Shown: positions 5,310 to 13,359, numbered from the stretch's first letter. The stretch is 17,467 nt of DNA from Candidatus Saccharimonadota bacterium (GCA_905372495.1 CAJPPG010000012.1:1-17467); one strand, 5' to 3'. Made by a program: numbers and translations. The notes: a model not told the origin generated them from the letters alone.

Positions 5310-6257
5310 TTAGTTTAAAAAATTAATTGCGGAAGTGGCACTAAGTGCCCCGTCGGCGGTAGCGGTAACTAGTTGGCGAGTAACTTTGGAACGACAGTCT
5401 CCAGCAACGTAGAAGCCTGGTAAGGTTGTCGCGCAATTATCATCGGTAATTGGGAAGCCAGAAGAATCAGTAATTAAATTGTGATTTTGACTTAGGTTTT
5501 TTAGGAGAGTAGTGCTTGGGAAAATGCGACCAATCTCAATAAAGAGACCCTTGATTTTAAGAGTGCGGGGGAGTGAGGGGTCTTGTTGAAGATCTTTTGG
5601 TAGATCATGTTTGAGGTCGATTGCTGTGAGGAGGCGGTCGGAAGATTTAAGTGAACTAATTTCATTGTTGGTGAGAATAGTGACATTTTCGCGAAGTTTT
5701 AATTTATCAAGGAGGAGCTCTTCGGTACGAAAGACATCGGAACGATGTATGAGATAAACTTTTTGACAAAGATCTGCTAGGTAGAGGGCGGAAAGAACAG
5801 CGGAGCTACCACCACCAACAACGGCAACGGTTTGATTTTTGTAAAGCGGACCGTCACAGGTGGCACAAATGGCTATACCGTGTCCTAGGAGTTGATCCTC
5901 TTCAGGAAGATTAAGCTTGCGACGCGTGGTTCCAGTAGCCAAAATAACTGTTTTGGCCTGATATTGCTGGTTTTTGGTATGAATTTGATAAAGAGAATCG
6001 GCATAATTTAAGTCGAGAACGGTTTGGTAGGTGATTTTTTGATTTAAAGCTTGAAGTTGTTGATATAAATGAGAGGCAAAATCTTGACCAGATACATTGG
6101 GGAGAGCTGGATAGTTTTCTACAAGGGGGGACTGGATAATTTGTCCGCCGTAAATGGTGGACTCGAGCAAAAGAACAGTTTTATTTGCACGAAGAGCGTA
6201 GAGGGTGGCAGTCATGCCGGCGGTGCCAGCACCAATAATTGCAATATCATAAATCAT
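5310..6257 (-). CDS. trxB: Thioredoxin reductase
   Basis: 315 residues, the usual length. It passes electrons from a nicotinamide cofactor through FAD and a redox disulfide to thioredoxin. Visible in order: FAD-binding GAGTAG (9-14), Y-G-G-Q (36-39), A-T-G (107-109), redox cysteines in CATCDG (131-136), nicotinamide-cofactor loop GGGSSA (148-153) and the second FAD motif AGDC (285-288). One change stands out: the typical H-R-R-x-x-x-R that recognises the extra phosphate of NADPH reads H-R-S-D-V-F-R (171-177), so cofactor preference may differ. The ATG at 6257 lies 6 bases after TATAAT, suggesting a leaderless mRNA. The stop is 6 bases from the end of the convergent tRNA-Thr, and no terminator is visible on this strand. 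No thioredoxin gene is adjacent. Confidence 0.94.
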   Translation of the reverse strand: MIYDIAIIGAGTAGMTATLYALRANKTVLLLESTIYGGQIIQSPLVENYPALPNVSGQDFASHLYQQLQALNQKITYQTVLDLNYADSLYQIHTKNQQYQAKTVILATGTTRRKLNLPEEDQLLGHGIAICATCDGPLYKNQTVAVVGGGSSAVLSALYLADLCQKVYLIHRSDVFRTEELLLDKLKLRENVTILTNNEISSLKSSDRLLTAIDLKHDLPKDLQQDPSLPRTLKIKGLFIEIGRIFPSTTLLKNLSQNHNLITDSSGFPITDDNCATTLPGFYVAGDCRSKVTRQLVTATADGALSATSAINFLN

Positions 6258-6263
6258 ATTAAT

Positions 6264-6272
6264 ATTATAGCA
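6264..6272 (-). promoter_or_regulatory. Extended -10 promoter of trxB
   Basis: TGCTATAAT read from 6272 to 6264 on the minus strand; the hexamer ends 6 bases before the ATG at 6257. It is divergent from the promoter at 6294-6302, and only 21 bases separate the two elements. Confidence 0.72.
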
Positions 6273-6293
6273 AGTTCTATTTTAAATTAGACA

Positions 6294-6302
6294 TGATATG
6301 AT
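6294..6302 (+). promoter_or_regulatory. Extended -10 promoter of the 6311 gene
   Basis: TGATATGAT, hexamer 6297-6302, with the ATG 8 bases later at 6311. There is no ribosome binding site, so a leaderless or near-leaderless mRNA is likely. It may drive the whole run through the RhuM-Fic gene. Confidence 0.6.
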
Positions 6303-6310
6303 TATAGGTA

Positions 6311-6988
6311 ATGGTACAGCTTGGAATTAGAACTGGCAGGGGTGGATTTTCTGAATGGATGAAGGGATTTTCTGGACAGAGAAAAAAGAGCTGGAATGAT
6401 GAACTAGTAAAACTCAACAGAGAAAAGATGGCGAGAATCTTTTTGGCGGCAATTGAACAATATAATATTGAGGTGTCGCAAAAAGAGGTTGTGGATAAAA
6501 ATGGGGTACATATCGCTGAACAATTAATTTCACCAGAGGGTTTTAAGTTAGTGGCTGGGTACCATATTGACTCGATTAATGAAGAAAGAGAGGTTGAATC
6601 TAATTATGGAGTATATATACAAAATTTAATCACAACGATTTATTCAAATTTGGTGATAGGATACAACTGGCAAACTGAAGTGATTGTAATTGTGAAGGTG
6701 GATGCTGAACTAAATAGTTATTCGGATACATATGTATTTTCTAAAAAGAATGTATTCAAGGCTAAACATGGGTGGTTTTCAGATATGTTTCAGATTTATG
6801 ATAGGAGCGAGAGTTTTATAAAAAATTTACTAACTTTTTTGAGTTTTAAAAATCGCACAACTTTTATGGTGGATGCGGAGATGGATGAAAGTTTAAGAGA
6901 CGAAAAAGGGGGATTAATTTTGATTTACATGAGACAACCACAAGAGAGGGCGGACTTTGTGAACTTTTTCCGGAAATTTGCGAAATAG
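6311..6988 (+). CDS. Protein of unknown function, 225 residues
   Basis: I do not recognise a family. There is no signal peptide and no clear membrane segment. The N-terminus is glycine-rich and basic (G-I-R-T-G-R-G-G-F, then K-G-F-S-G-Q-R-K-K). The rest alternates charged helices with strand-like runs such as EVIVIVKVDAEL (about 123-134) and G-G-L-I-L-I-Y-M near the end, suggesting a soluble mixed alpha/beta fold. The frame is well supported by length, codon use like its neighbours and a promoter just upstream. It ends at TAG, and the kinase gene follows after about 50 bases on the same strand, so the two are probably cotranscribed with polA. Nothing in the neighbourhood assigns it a function with confidence. 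Confidence 0.7.
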   Translation: MVQLGIRTGRGGFSEWMKGFSGQRKKSWNDELVKLNREKMARIFLAAIEQYNIEVSQKEVVDKNGVHIAEQLISPEGFKLVAGYHIDSINEEREVESNYGVYIQNLITTIYSNLVIGYNWQTEVIVIVKVDAELNSYSDTYVFSKKNVFKAKHGWFSDMFQIYDRSESFIKNLLTFLSFKNRTTFMVDAEMDESLRDEKGGLILIYMRQPQERADFVNFFRKFAK

Positions 6989-7037
6989 TCAAAAGAGAAG
7001 AAATAGAGTAATATAGAGAAAGTAAGAGGAGATGATG

Positions 7038-7610
7038 ATGAATGATGGTAGTATAAAAATCATAGCAGTTGTGGGAATGAGCGGATCAGGAAAATCGGTA
7101 GTGGTGGATTATTTAACCGAAAAAGGTTTTCCGAAGGTGTATTTTGGGGGGATGATTTATAAAGAAATGAAGCGACGTGGAATCGAGATTACGTCGGATG
7201 GTGAGAGTGAGAAACAGTTTAGGGAGATGATTCGGGAGACTGAAGGTAAAGATTGGGTAGTTAAGCAGGTAATCGAGGAGACAATAAACCTAATTAATGC
7301 TGGTCAAAAGAGGATTGTGCTAGATGGACTTTACTCATGGACCGAATATAAGATTTTAAAAAAGGAATTCCCTGGACAGTTAACAGTACTGGCGGTTGTA
7401 GTACCAAAGGCGTTGAGGCATTTTAGGGTTGGAAAAAGACCAGAGCGACCATTTAATACTAAAGAAATCCAAGAACGTGATCGATCTGAGGTGGAGAATT
7501 TGGAGAAGGGTGGTCCAATTGCGATGGCAGATTACTATGTACTGAATGATGATAGCGTAGCTAAATTACACAATGATGTGGATGCAATTCTCGATCGAAT
7601 TGAATTCTAA
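7038..7610 (+). CDS. P-loop nucleotide kinase, dephospho-CoA kinase / adenylate kinase-like
   Basis: A small cytoplasmic P-loop protein of 190 residues from this start. Walker A is GMSGSGKS near residues 13-20, close to the N-terminus, as in dephospho-CoA kinases, adenylate kinases and the archaeal UPF0200 group. A hydrophobic strand ending in D-G-L-Y-S (about 95-99) would be the second nucleotide-binding acidic site. A region with R-P-E-R-P-F and E-R-D-R (about 135-150) resembles the arginine-rich lid of such kinases. The substrate cannot be fixed by eye. Three ATGs stand in a row (7032, 7035, 7038). AGAGGAG ends at 7031, so the third has the best spacing (6 bases) and is chosen; the product differs by at most two Met. 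The stop is 23 bases before polA. Confidence 0.78.
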   Translation: MNDGSIKIIAVVGMSGSGKSVVVDYLTEKGFPKVYFGGMIYKEMKRRGIEITSDGESEKQFREMIRETEGKDWVVKQVIEETINLINAGQKRIVLDGLYSWTEYKILKKEFPGQLTVLAVVVPKALRHFRVGKRPERPFNTKEIQERDRSEVENLEKGGPIAMADYYVLNDDSVAKLHNDVDAILDRIEF

Positions 7611-7633
7611 GCGAAATTTAGTAAGGTAAAACG

Positions 7634-10123
7634 ATGAAGACATTGGTAATTATTGACGGTAAGAGCGTATTTTATAGGGGGTATTTTGCGATGGGGGCCT
7701 TGTCAACGTCGGATGGAACGCCAACTTCTGGGGTATATGGTTTTGCAACAATTGCAACGGAGATTGTAAAAAAGCTACAACCAACGAAAGTGGTGGTTGC
7801 GTGGGATAAAGCGAAGACTTCGACAGCAAAAAGGCTAGCGATTTATCCAGAATATAAGGCTGGAAGGACAAGACCACCGGAAGATTTTTTTGCACAAATC
7901 CCACTATTGAAGGAATTGATCTTTGCTTTAGGTTGGGAGTTTTTAGAAGTAGATGAATATGAGGCGGATGATATTATTGGGACACTAGCTAAGCAGGCGG
8001 ATGAAAAGGGAGATTATATGACTTATATTGTATCGTCGGACCTTGATATGCTGCAGATTGTTGATGAAAATACCAGAATGTATAGATTGATTAAGGGTTT
8101 TTCTAATATTGAGGAGATAGATATTTCTGCAATTGAAAAAAAATATGGTATTTTAAAAAATCAGTTTTTAGATTTGAAAGCCCTTAAGGGGGATAATTCG
8201 GATAATATTCCAGGTGTGCCTGGCATTGGTGAGAAGACGGCTGTGAAGCTACTAAATGAATATGGCAGCTTAAAAGGTGTATATGAACATATTGATGAGA
8301 TTTCTGGTGCAGTAAAAAAGAGGCTGGAAGAGGGGAGGGGGTCGGCTGAAATGTCATATGAGCTTGCAAAGATTTTAACAGATGCGCCAGTACATCTTGA
8401 TGAGACTAAGGACTTAACAATAGAGCCAGAGAGGATTGTTGCGGCGTTAAAAAAACTAGAATTTAACTCATTGATTAGAAAGTTTCAAAACGAGTTGAAA
8501 CTAGGCGGAGATCAGAATAAGCTGAAAAATCAGGAAAGAGCTGAAGTCGGATTAAGGTCAAATAATGAAGCATCAAGCTCGGTAGTGGAAGAGGTGGGGC
8601 AGGCGGAAGTAACATATGAGATACCGGAAGGTATGATTGTTGCTAGTGATTTAAAAGAGAAAATGCATCTTTCTGATGAGCTTGCGGAAGTAATCTTGAA
8701 GGGGGATAGGAAAATTTGGGATCTAAAACAGGCAGATTTCTTAATTAATCCACTAAAAAGAGTAGAAAATATAGATAGCAACCAAGCTATGTTGGCGTTA
8801 GAGGATCCGTGCCAGAGAATATTGATGGGTGAATATACGGAAACAGAGCGGATTGAATATGCGGAACAAATGAAAAGTCTATCGAAGATGCCAAAGCTAT
8901 ATCAGATACTAACTGATTATGACTTACCATTAATTCCAGTACTCTATGAAATGGAGAAGACAGGAGTTTTAATCGATCGCGCCTATTTTAAAGAACTTAA
9001 ATCTGAGTTCACGGAAAAAGTTGCAGAGCTTGAACAAAAAATTTATTCAGTATGTGGAGTGAACTTTAATGTTAATTCACCGATACAATTATCAAAGGTG
9101 CTATTTGAGGACTTGGCATTACCAACTAAGGGCATAAAAAAAACAACGCGGGGGTTTTCGACTGGTGTAAGTGAACTTGAAAAATTAGAGGGACAACACC
9201 CAGTGATTGAGATGATTAAAGAGTATAGAGAAGTTTCAAAACTACTCTCGACTTATATCTTGCCGCTACCGGAATTGGCTGGAGAAGATGGGCGAATTCA
9301 TACAACCTTTACTCAAAATGTAACTGCAACGGGAAGATTATCAAGCGTGAATCCGAACCTGCAAAATATTCCGGTGAGGTCTGAAGACGGAAAGCGAATT
9401 CGAACAGGATTTGTGGCGGAAAATGGGAAGATTTTGGTATCTGCGGATTACGCGCAGTTTGAATTACGATTAGCAGCTGCACTGGCAGGAGATCAGAAGC
9501 TAATTGAGTCATTTGCGCAGAATGTGGATATTCATACTAAAACAGCTGCAGAGGTATTTGGAATTAGAATGGAAGATGTCTCAAAAACACAGCGTCGAGC
9601 AGCCAAGGTGATAAATTTTGGTGTACTGTATGGAATGAGTCCAAAAGGCCTAGCAGACTCTGCCGAGATGAATTTTTATGAAGCAAAACAATTTATCGAC
9701 GATTATTTTAGAGTAAGAAAGCCAATTAAAGACTATTTGGAAAAAACTTTACAGCAGGCACGTGAGGAAGGCTTTGTAGAAACTTTTTTTGGACGTAGGC
9801 GACCGACACCAGATGTGAAATCATCTAATTTTATTATAAGATCTGCTGCGGAAAGAGCTGCTCAAAATATGCCAATTCAGGGTACAGAAGCGGATTTGAT
9901 GAAAAGGGCAATGATTCGTGTCAATAATTTATTGAAAGAAAAATATCAAGAGGGGGCAAAATTGATCTTACAGGTACATGACTCGTTGATTATCGAATGT
10001 ACCAAGGGTTTGGAAGAAGAGGTATCGGCGGATCTAGTTCAAATTATGGAAAATGTGGCACCAGAATTACCGGTAAGACTTAAAGCTGACGTGTCGATAG
10101 GAGTGAACTGGGGTGAACTATAA
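7634..10123 (+). CDS. polA: DNA polymerase I without 3'-5' proofreading
   Basis: 829 residues, shorter than the E. coli enzyme (928). It fills gaps and removes RNA primers in replication and repair. Residues 1-290 form the 5'-3' exonuclease: I-I-D-G-K at 6-10, Y-E-A-D-D-I-I-G, S-S-D-L-D, and the helix-hairpin-helix stretch GVPGIGEKTA. Residues about 300-420 replace the 3'-5' exonuclease; this part is short and none of the expected acidic exonuclease motifs is visible, so proofreading is probably absent. The polymerase domain has motif A DYAQFELR (D605), motif B RRAAKVINFGVLYGMS (654-669, including K658, F662 and Y666) and motif C Q-V-H-D-S (D783). Most relatives have H-D-E where this has H-D-S (S784). 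A weak AAGG (7624-7627) precedes the start. The end overlaps the next gene by 11 bases. Confidence 0.96.
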   Translation: MKTLVIIDGKSVFYRGYFAMGALSTSDGTPTSGVYGFATIATEIVKKLQPTKVVVAWDKAKTSTAKRLAIYPEYKAGRTRPPEDFFAQIPLLKELIFALGWEFLEVDEYEADDIIGTLAKQADEKGDYMTYIVSSDLDMLQIVDENTRMYRLIKGFSNIEEIDISAIEKKYGILKNQFLDLKALKGDNSDNIPGVPGIGEKTAVKLLNEYGSLKGVYEHIDEISGAVKKRLEEGRGSAEMSYELAKILTDAPVHLDETKDLTIEPERIVAALKKLEFNSLIRKFQNELKLGGDQNKLKNQERAEVGLRSNNEASSSVVEEVGQAEVTYEIPEGMIVASDLKEKMHLSDELAEVILKGDRKIWDLKQADFLINPLKRVENIDSNQAMLALEDPCQRILMGEYTETERIEYAEQMKSLSKMPKLYQILTDYDLPLIPVLYEMEKTGVLIDRAYFKELKSEFTEKVAELEQKIYSVCGVNFNVNSPIQLSKVLFEDLALPTKGIKKTTRGFSTGVSELEKLEGQHPVIEMIKEYREVSKLLSTYILPLPELAGEDGRIHTTFTQNVTATGRLSSVNPNLQNIPVRSEDGKRIRTGFVAENGKILVSADYAQFELRLAAALAGDQKLIESFAQNVDIHTKTAAEVFGIRMEDVSKTQRRAAKVINFGVLYGMSPKGLADSAEMNFYEAKQFIDDYFRVRKPIKDYLEKTLQQAREEGFVETFFGRRRPTPDVKSSNFIIRSAAERAAQNMPIQGTEADLMKRAMIRVNNLLKEKYQEGAKLILQVHDSLIIECTKGLEEEVSADLVQIMENVAPELPVRLKADVSIGVNWGEL

Positions 10124-11105
10124 ACTAGGAATCTATCAGGCACCAGAAGGGGGAATAGTTTTTGATGTGGATGTTGAAGCAGAAACGATGTGGGCGACGC
10201 AGGTGCAGATTGCGCAGTTATTTGGTGTCGATAAGACTGTTATCTCAAGACACTTGAAAAATATCTATAAGGATGAAGAATTAGATGAAGCAAAAACTTG
10301 TCAGAAACAAAATGAAATACGTAAAGAGGGGGAGAGACAGGTAAAGCGCGAAGTTAAGAGATATAATTTGGACGCAATTATTTCTGTTGGTTATCGTGTA
10401 AATTCGATGAAGGCGACAAAATTTCGTGTTTGGTCAAACCGCATTTTGAAAGACTATATTACAAAGGGTGTAGTAGTCAATCAGAGACAACTTGAGAAAA
10501 CTCCTGAAATGGAGGCAGAGAAGAAGCTGGATGAAATTAAGACAGCAATGATGATTGTTGAGCGAGTAGTTCGAGGAAATGAGTTATCAAGTGGTGAGGC
10601 GAAGGGGGTGATTGAAATCATTTCTAAATATACAAGAAGTTTTCAGGTAATTGATGAGTACCTAAAGGGAAAATTTATTCTATCAAATAATCGTCGTGCT
10701 AGACATGAATTATCTGGGGTAGAGATGGAGAATTTAGTGGTGGATCTGAAGGAGAAAATGGGGGAGGGAAGAGGATTCGGGGAGTTACGAACGGAATACG
10801 ATGATTTTAATAGCTTAGCGGAGGAAGTTAAGCGGGATTATTCTGATGATGACTCGGTCTCGAGAAAGGCGGCAAAGTTATTATATTTTATTGTAAAGAA
10901 TGAGCCGTTTGAACGTGGTAATCAGCAGATTGGCGGACTACTGTTTGTAGTGTATCTAGCCTTTAATCAAATTCAATTAAGTAGCATGGGGGAGACGAAA
11001 ATTTCTGATCAAGCGTTAACGGCTTTAGTGTTGCTGATCTCCGAAAGCGTGGGTACAGAAAAAGAGCTATTAATTAATTTAATCTGTAAGTTATTAGATA
11101 ATTAA
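10113..11105 (+). CDS. RhuM-family protein fused to a degenerate Fic/Doc-like domain
   Basis: 330 residues in two parts. Residues about 20-120 match the RhuM family: M-W-A-T-Q-V-Q-I-A-Q-L-F-G-V, a helix-turn-helix-like stretch with S-R-H-L-K-N-I, then S-V-G-Y-R-V-N-S and F-R-V-W-S-N-R-I-L. Residues about 140-330 match the Fic/Doc-like half of RhuM-Fic fusions, including D-E-Y-L and a closing segment with L-T-A-L-V-L-L-I-S-E-S and a lysine-glutamate before the last helix. The Fic motif, normally H-P-F-x-D-G-N-K/G-R, reads E-P-F-E-R-G-N-Q-Q (264-272). The catalytic histidine is therefore glutamate and the phosphate-binding positions are lost, so AMP transfer by the usual mechanism is unlikely. 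GTG is the start, with AGGAG (10099-10103) 9 bases upstream, and it overlaps polA by 11 bases. RhuM was named from Salmonella pathogenicity island 3; its biochemical role is unknown. Confidence 0.85.
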   Translation: MNYKLGIYQAPEGGIVFDVDVEAETMWATQVQIAQLFGVDKTVISRHLKNIYKDEELDEAKTCQKQNEIRKEGERQVKREVKRYNLDAIISVGYRVNSMKATKFRVWSNRILKDYITKGVVVNQRQLEKTPEMEAEKKLDEIKTAMMIVERVVRGNELSSGEAKGVIEIISKYTRSFQVIDEYLKGKFILSNNRRARHELSGVEMENLVVDLKEKMGEGRGFGELRTEYDDFNSLAEEVKRDYSDDDSVSRKAAKLLYFIVKNEPFERGNQQIGGLLFVVYLAFNQIQLSSMGETKISDQALTALVLLISESVGTEKELLINLICKLLDN

Positions 11106-11114
11106 TGTTATAAT
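11106..11114 (+). promoter_or_regulatory. Extended -10 promoter of the 3-TM protein / glycosyltransferase pair
   Basis: TGTTATAAT begins one base after the RhuM-Fic stop codon. The hexamer is 11109-11114 and the ATG at 11122 follows after 7 bases with no ribosome binding site, so the mRNA is likely leaderless. No -35 box is visible. Confidence 0.72.
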
Positions 11115-11121
11115 ATTAAAG

Positions 11122-11526
11122 ATGAAAGATCTAGTTAAAGATCTCAAAGAAGTTTATGTCAAACACCGCTCAATGTTTACATTAATGGTGGTGATGGCTG
11201 TTTTTTCGATAATACTTTTTATTTATTCGATGGCAAATCTTCACCCAAATGCTTCAGTGGTTAAGGTAAGTTATGGTGATATCGGGAGATATCAGGGGGG
11301 AGAATGGTCTTCAATGTCGAATTCTGGTGGATATCATGATGGCGCATGGCAGGCGATGCTAGTATATCCGTTATTTGCATTGATTTTTGGTGTATTACAT
11401 AACATGATTGCTTTGAGAATATATCGCAAAAAAGGCGATAAGGTGGCTAGTGTATTCCTAACTGTAACGATTGCTATGATTTTATTCACGACGTTAACTC
11501 TCTGGAGATTGCTTGGTGAGGGCTAA
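11122..11526 (+). CDS. Three-TM membrane protein of unknown function, partner of the glycosyltransferase
   Basis: 134 residues. Hydrophobic segments lie at about 18-39, 77-98 and 107-130. Between the first two is a polar loop (40-76) rich in Gly, Ser, Tyr and Trp that would face outside, given the basic N-terminus (K-D-L-V-K-D-L-K) and the R-I-Y-R-K-K-G-D-K stretch between segments two and three on the inside. I recognise no family. The end overlaps the start of the glycosyltransferase by 11 bases and there is a single promoter in front of both, so they are probably translated together. A role as an accessory subunit for export or polymer synthesis is inference from this overlap only. Confidence 0.72.
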   Translation: MKDLVKDLKEVYVKHRSMFTLMVVMAVFSIILFIYSMANLHPNASVVKVSYGDIGRYQGGEWSSMSNSGGYHDGAWQAMLVYPLFALIFGVLHNMIALRIYRKKGDKVASVFLTVTIAMILFTTLTLWRLLGEG

Positions 11527-13258
11527 ACAACATGAGAGGAGCGAAAAAATAAAACCGGTTGAACGGTCGGATTGGGCTGACCTTGAGATTCCACTAGGAA
11601 AAAGAACGAAGAAATATCGTCTGTTGGAAATTCTACCGGGAGCCTTGTCATATACAATGATAATTTTATTGTTCGCGCTATCGATTATTAGCCCGGCGCT
11701 AGGCTCTTATTATTTACTTTTAATAATCGCGGTGACATTAGTGAAGGCGGTTGGAATAGTTTATCGTACGATTCAAGGTTATAATGCTGCAAAAAGAGCA
11801 GAGAAGGTGAATTGGCATAAAAGGTTACTTGACCTCGAGACACCACATGAGCGTTACGAGGAACTTTTGAGGCATAAGTGTAAAGAATTTGCCTTTAGTG
11901 AGCATGTAGAAAACTTAAAATTATTATCGGTTGGAAAAGATTTAGTATTATCTGAAAGAGAAGAAGCCATAAAAGAGGAATTAGTATCCTTTCCTAAGCC
12001 AAAAGAGATCTACCATGCGGTGATTATGGTGGCATATAATGAAGGCCTGGAAACCCTGATTCCTACAGTAGAGGCTGTGAAGAATGGTAGTTTTGATAAC
12101 AAACGAATAATTTTTGTGTTCGGATATGAGGAACGTGGTGGTGAAGCGATGGTCGAGAACGCAAAGGTGCTAAAAGAAAAATTTAAGGATGATTTCTTTG
12201 AATTTATAGCTGTAATGCATCCTAAGGATTTAAAAGATGAGATTCAAGGGAAGGGGCCAAATTTGGATTTTGCGGCAGGAGAACTCTTGGAATTCGTTAA
12301 GAAAAAGAAAATCCCCCTAGAGAATGTCATTGTGACGTCGCTTGATTCTGATAATAAGATGAGTAAGTGGTATCTTGATTATGTGGCGTATCAATTTATT
12401 GTTCATCCAAATAGGCAGCATTTGAGCTACCAGCCAGTGTCGTTGTTTACTAATAATATTTGGGATGCACCGGCGCCAATGAGGATTATTGCAATTTCGA
12501 ACTCATTTTTTAACATTATTTCGTCAATGCGTTCACATACTCTTAAGAATTTTGCTTCACACTCTCAGCCCTTACTAGCTTTATCGGAAATGGGTTTTTG
12601 GAGTAAAAAAACGATCGTAGAAGATGGACATCAGTATTGGCGTTCACTATTCTTCTTTAAGGGTAATTATGAAGTTTTGCCTATCCATGTGGCTATTTAT
12701 CAGGACGCGGTAATGGAGGAGACTTTAATAAAGACATTGAAGGCACAGTTTATACAGCTTCGTCGTTGGGATTATGGAGCGTCGGATGTAGCTTATGTTG
12801 GAGTGAGGCTGTTTTCAAAAGATAGAAAACAAATTGGACAAATGTCATTTTTACCACTTTTTGCTAAATTTATACGCTTACTAGAAGGACACGTGACTTT
12901 GGCGGCTATCTCGCCAATGGTGGCGTTTGGTGGATGGGTGCCAAAAATTATTAACTCAAGATCAAAGGATCTCCTAACATTTAACTTACCAAATACGATT
13001 AGTCTAATTCAGATTTTTGCTTCGGTTGGTTTAATGACGACGATCTTACTTTCACTAAAAATGTTGCCACCAAGACCAAAAGAAGTGAAGACGCCGCGAA
13101 TTTTAATGATATTACAGTGGCTATTAATGCCAGTTGTGGCAATTGTGTACCAGTCATTTGCGGCATTTTATTCGCAAACAAGGTTGCTGACGGGGAATTA
13201 TATGGAAAAATTTGATGTAACAAAAAAGGTAGTCAAAACAAAGAAAAATACTAAATAA
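11516..13258 (+). CDS. Membrane-bound family 2 glycosyltransferase
   Basis: 580 residues. Two membrane segments lie at about 40-60 and 62-82, a cytoplasmic GT-A type domain at about 165-430, and more membrane segments at about 447-475, 497-516 and 529-555. The catalytic domain shows V-A-Y-N-E-G (about 173-178), the metal-binding S-L-D-S-D (about 276-280), E-D-G-H (about 370) and Q-L-R-R-W (about 415-419). The last two match the T-E-D and Q-x-x-R-W motifs of processive family 2 enzymes such as cellulose or hyaluronan synthases. It probably builds or extends a surface polysaccharide at the inner membrane; the sugar is unknown. GTG at 11516 is preferred because GGAG (11504-11507) lies 8 bases upstream. 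An in-frame TTG at 11513 would be 5 bases away. A terminator follows the stop directly. Confidence 0.87.
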   Translation: MRAKQHERSEKIKPVERSDWADLEIPLGKRTKKYRLLEILPGALSYTMIILLFALSIISPALGSYYLLLIIAVTLVKAVGIVYRTIQGYNAAKRAEKVNWHKRLLDLETPHERYEELLRHKCKEFAFSEHVENLKLLSVGKDLVLSEREEAIKEELVSFPKPKEIYHAVIMVAYNEGLETLIPTVEAVKNGSFDNKRIIFVFGYEERGGEAMVENAKVLKEKFKDDFFEFIAVMHPKDLKDEIQGKGPNLDFAAGELLEFVKKKKIPLENVIVTSLDSDNKMSKWYLDYVAYQFIVHPNRQHLSYQPVSLFTNNIWDAPAPMRIIAISNSFFNIISSMRSHTLKNFASHSQPLLALSEMGFWSKKTIVEDGHQYWRSLFFFKGNYEVLPIHVAIYQDAVMEETLIKTLKAQFIQLRRWDYGASDVAYVGVRLFSKDRKQIGQMSFLPLFAKFIRLLEGHVTLAAISPMVAFGGWVPKIINSRSKDLLTFNLPNTISLIQIFASVGLMTTILLSLKMLPPRPKEVKTPRILMILQWLLMPVVAIVYQSFAAFYSQTRLLTGNYMEKFDVTKKVVKTKKNTK

Positions 13259-13259
13259 A

Positions 13260-13285
13260 AACCTTGGTGAAGAACCGAGGTTTTT
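13260..13285 (+). terminator. Rho-independent terminator of the glycosyltransferase operon
   Basis: Stem AACCTTGG (13260-13267) and CCGAGGTT (13275-13282), loop TGAAGAA, T run 13281-13285. It starts 2 bases after the stop codon. Confidence 0.87.
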
Positions 13286-13330
13286 AAGTCTTATAAATGC
13301 GAAGACTGAAATGTATCGAGAAATATGAAT

Positions 13331-13356
13331 AAAAAAACGCCATGATTGGCGGTTTT
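13331..13356 (-). terminator. Rho-independent terminator of tRNA-Val
   Basis: On the minus strand, CGCC and GGCG arms pair around a six-base loop (plus-strand arms 13338-13341 and 13348-13351) and are followed by seven T (complement of 13331-13337). It begins just after the tRNA's 3' end at 13360. Confidence 0.8.
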
Positions 13357-13359
13357 AGA

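Noticed and set aside
6069..6290. Plus-strand reading frame of 73 codons opposite the start of trxB
   Set aside because: It is a shadow of trxB, covers its promoter region and resembles no protein.
7032..7037. First two ATGs of the kinase gene as the start
   Set aside because: The ribosome binding site ends at 7031, leaving 0 or 3 bases of spacing; the third ATG has 6.
10113..11105. RhuM-Fic gene as one half of a toxin-antitoxin pair
   Set aside because: Neither neighbour looks like an antitoxin (polA before, a membrane protein with its own promoter after), and the Fic motif lacks its catalytic His.
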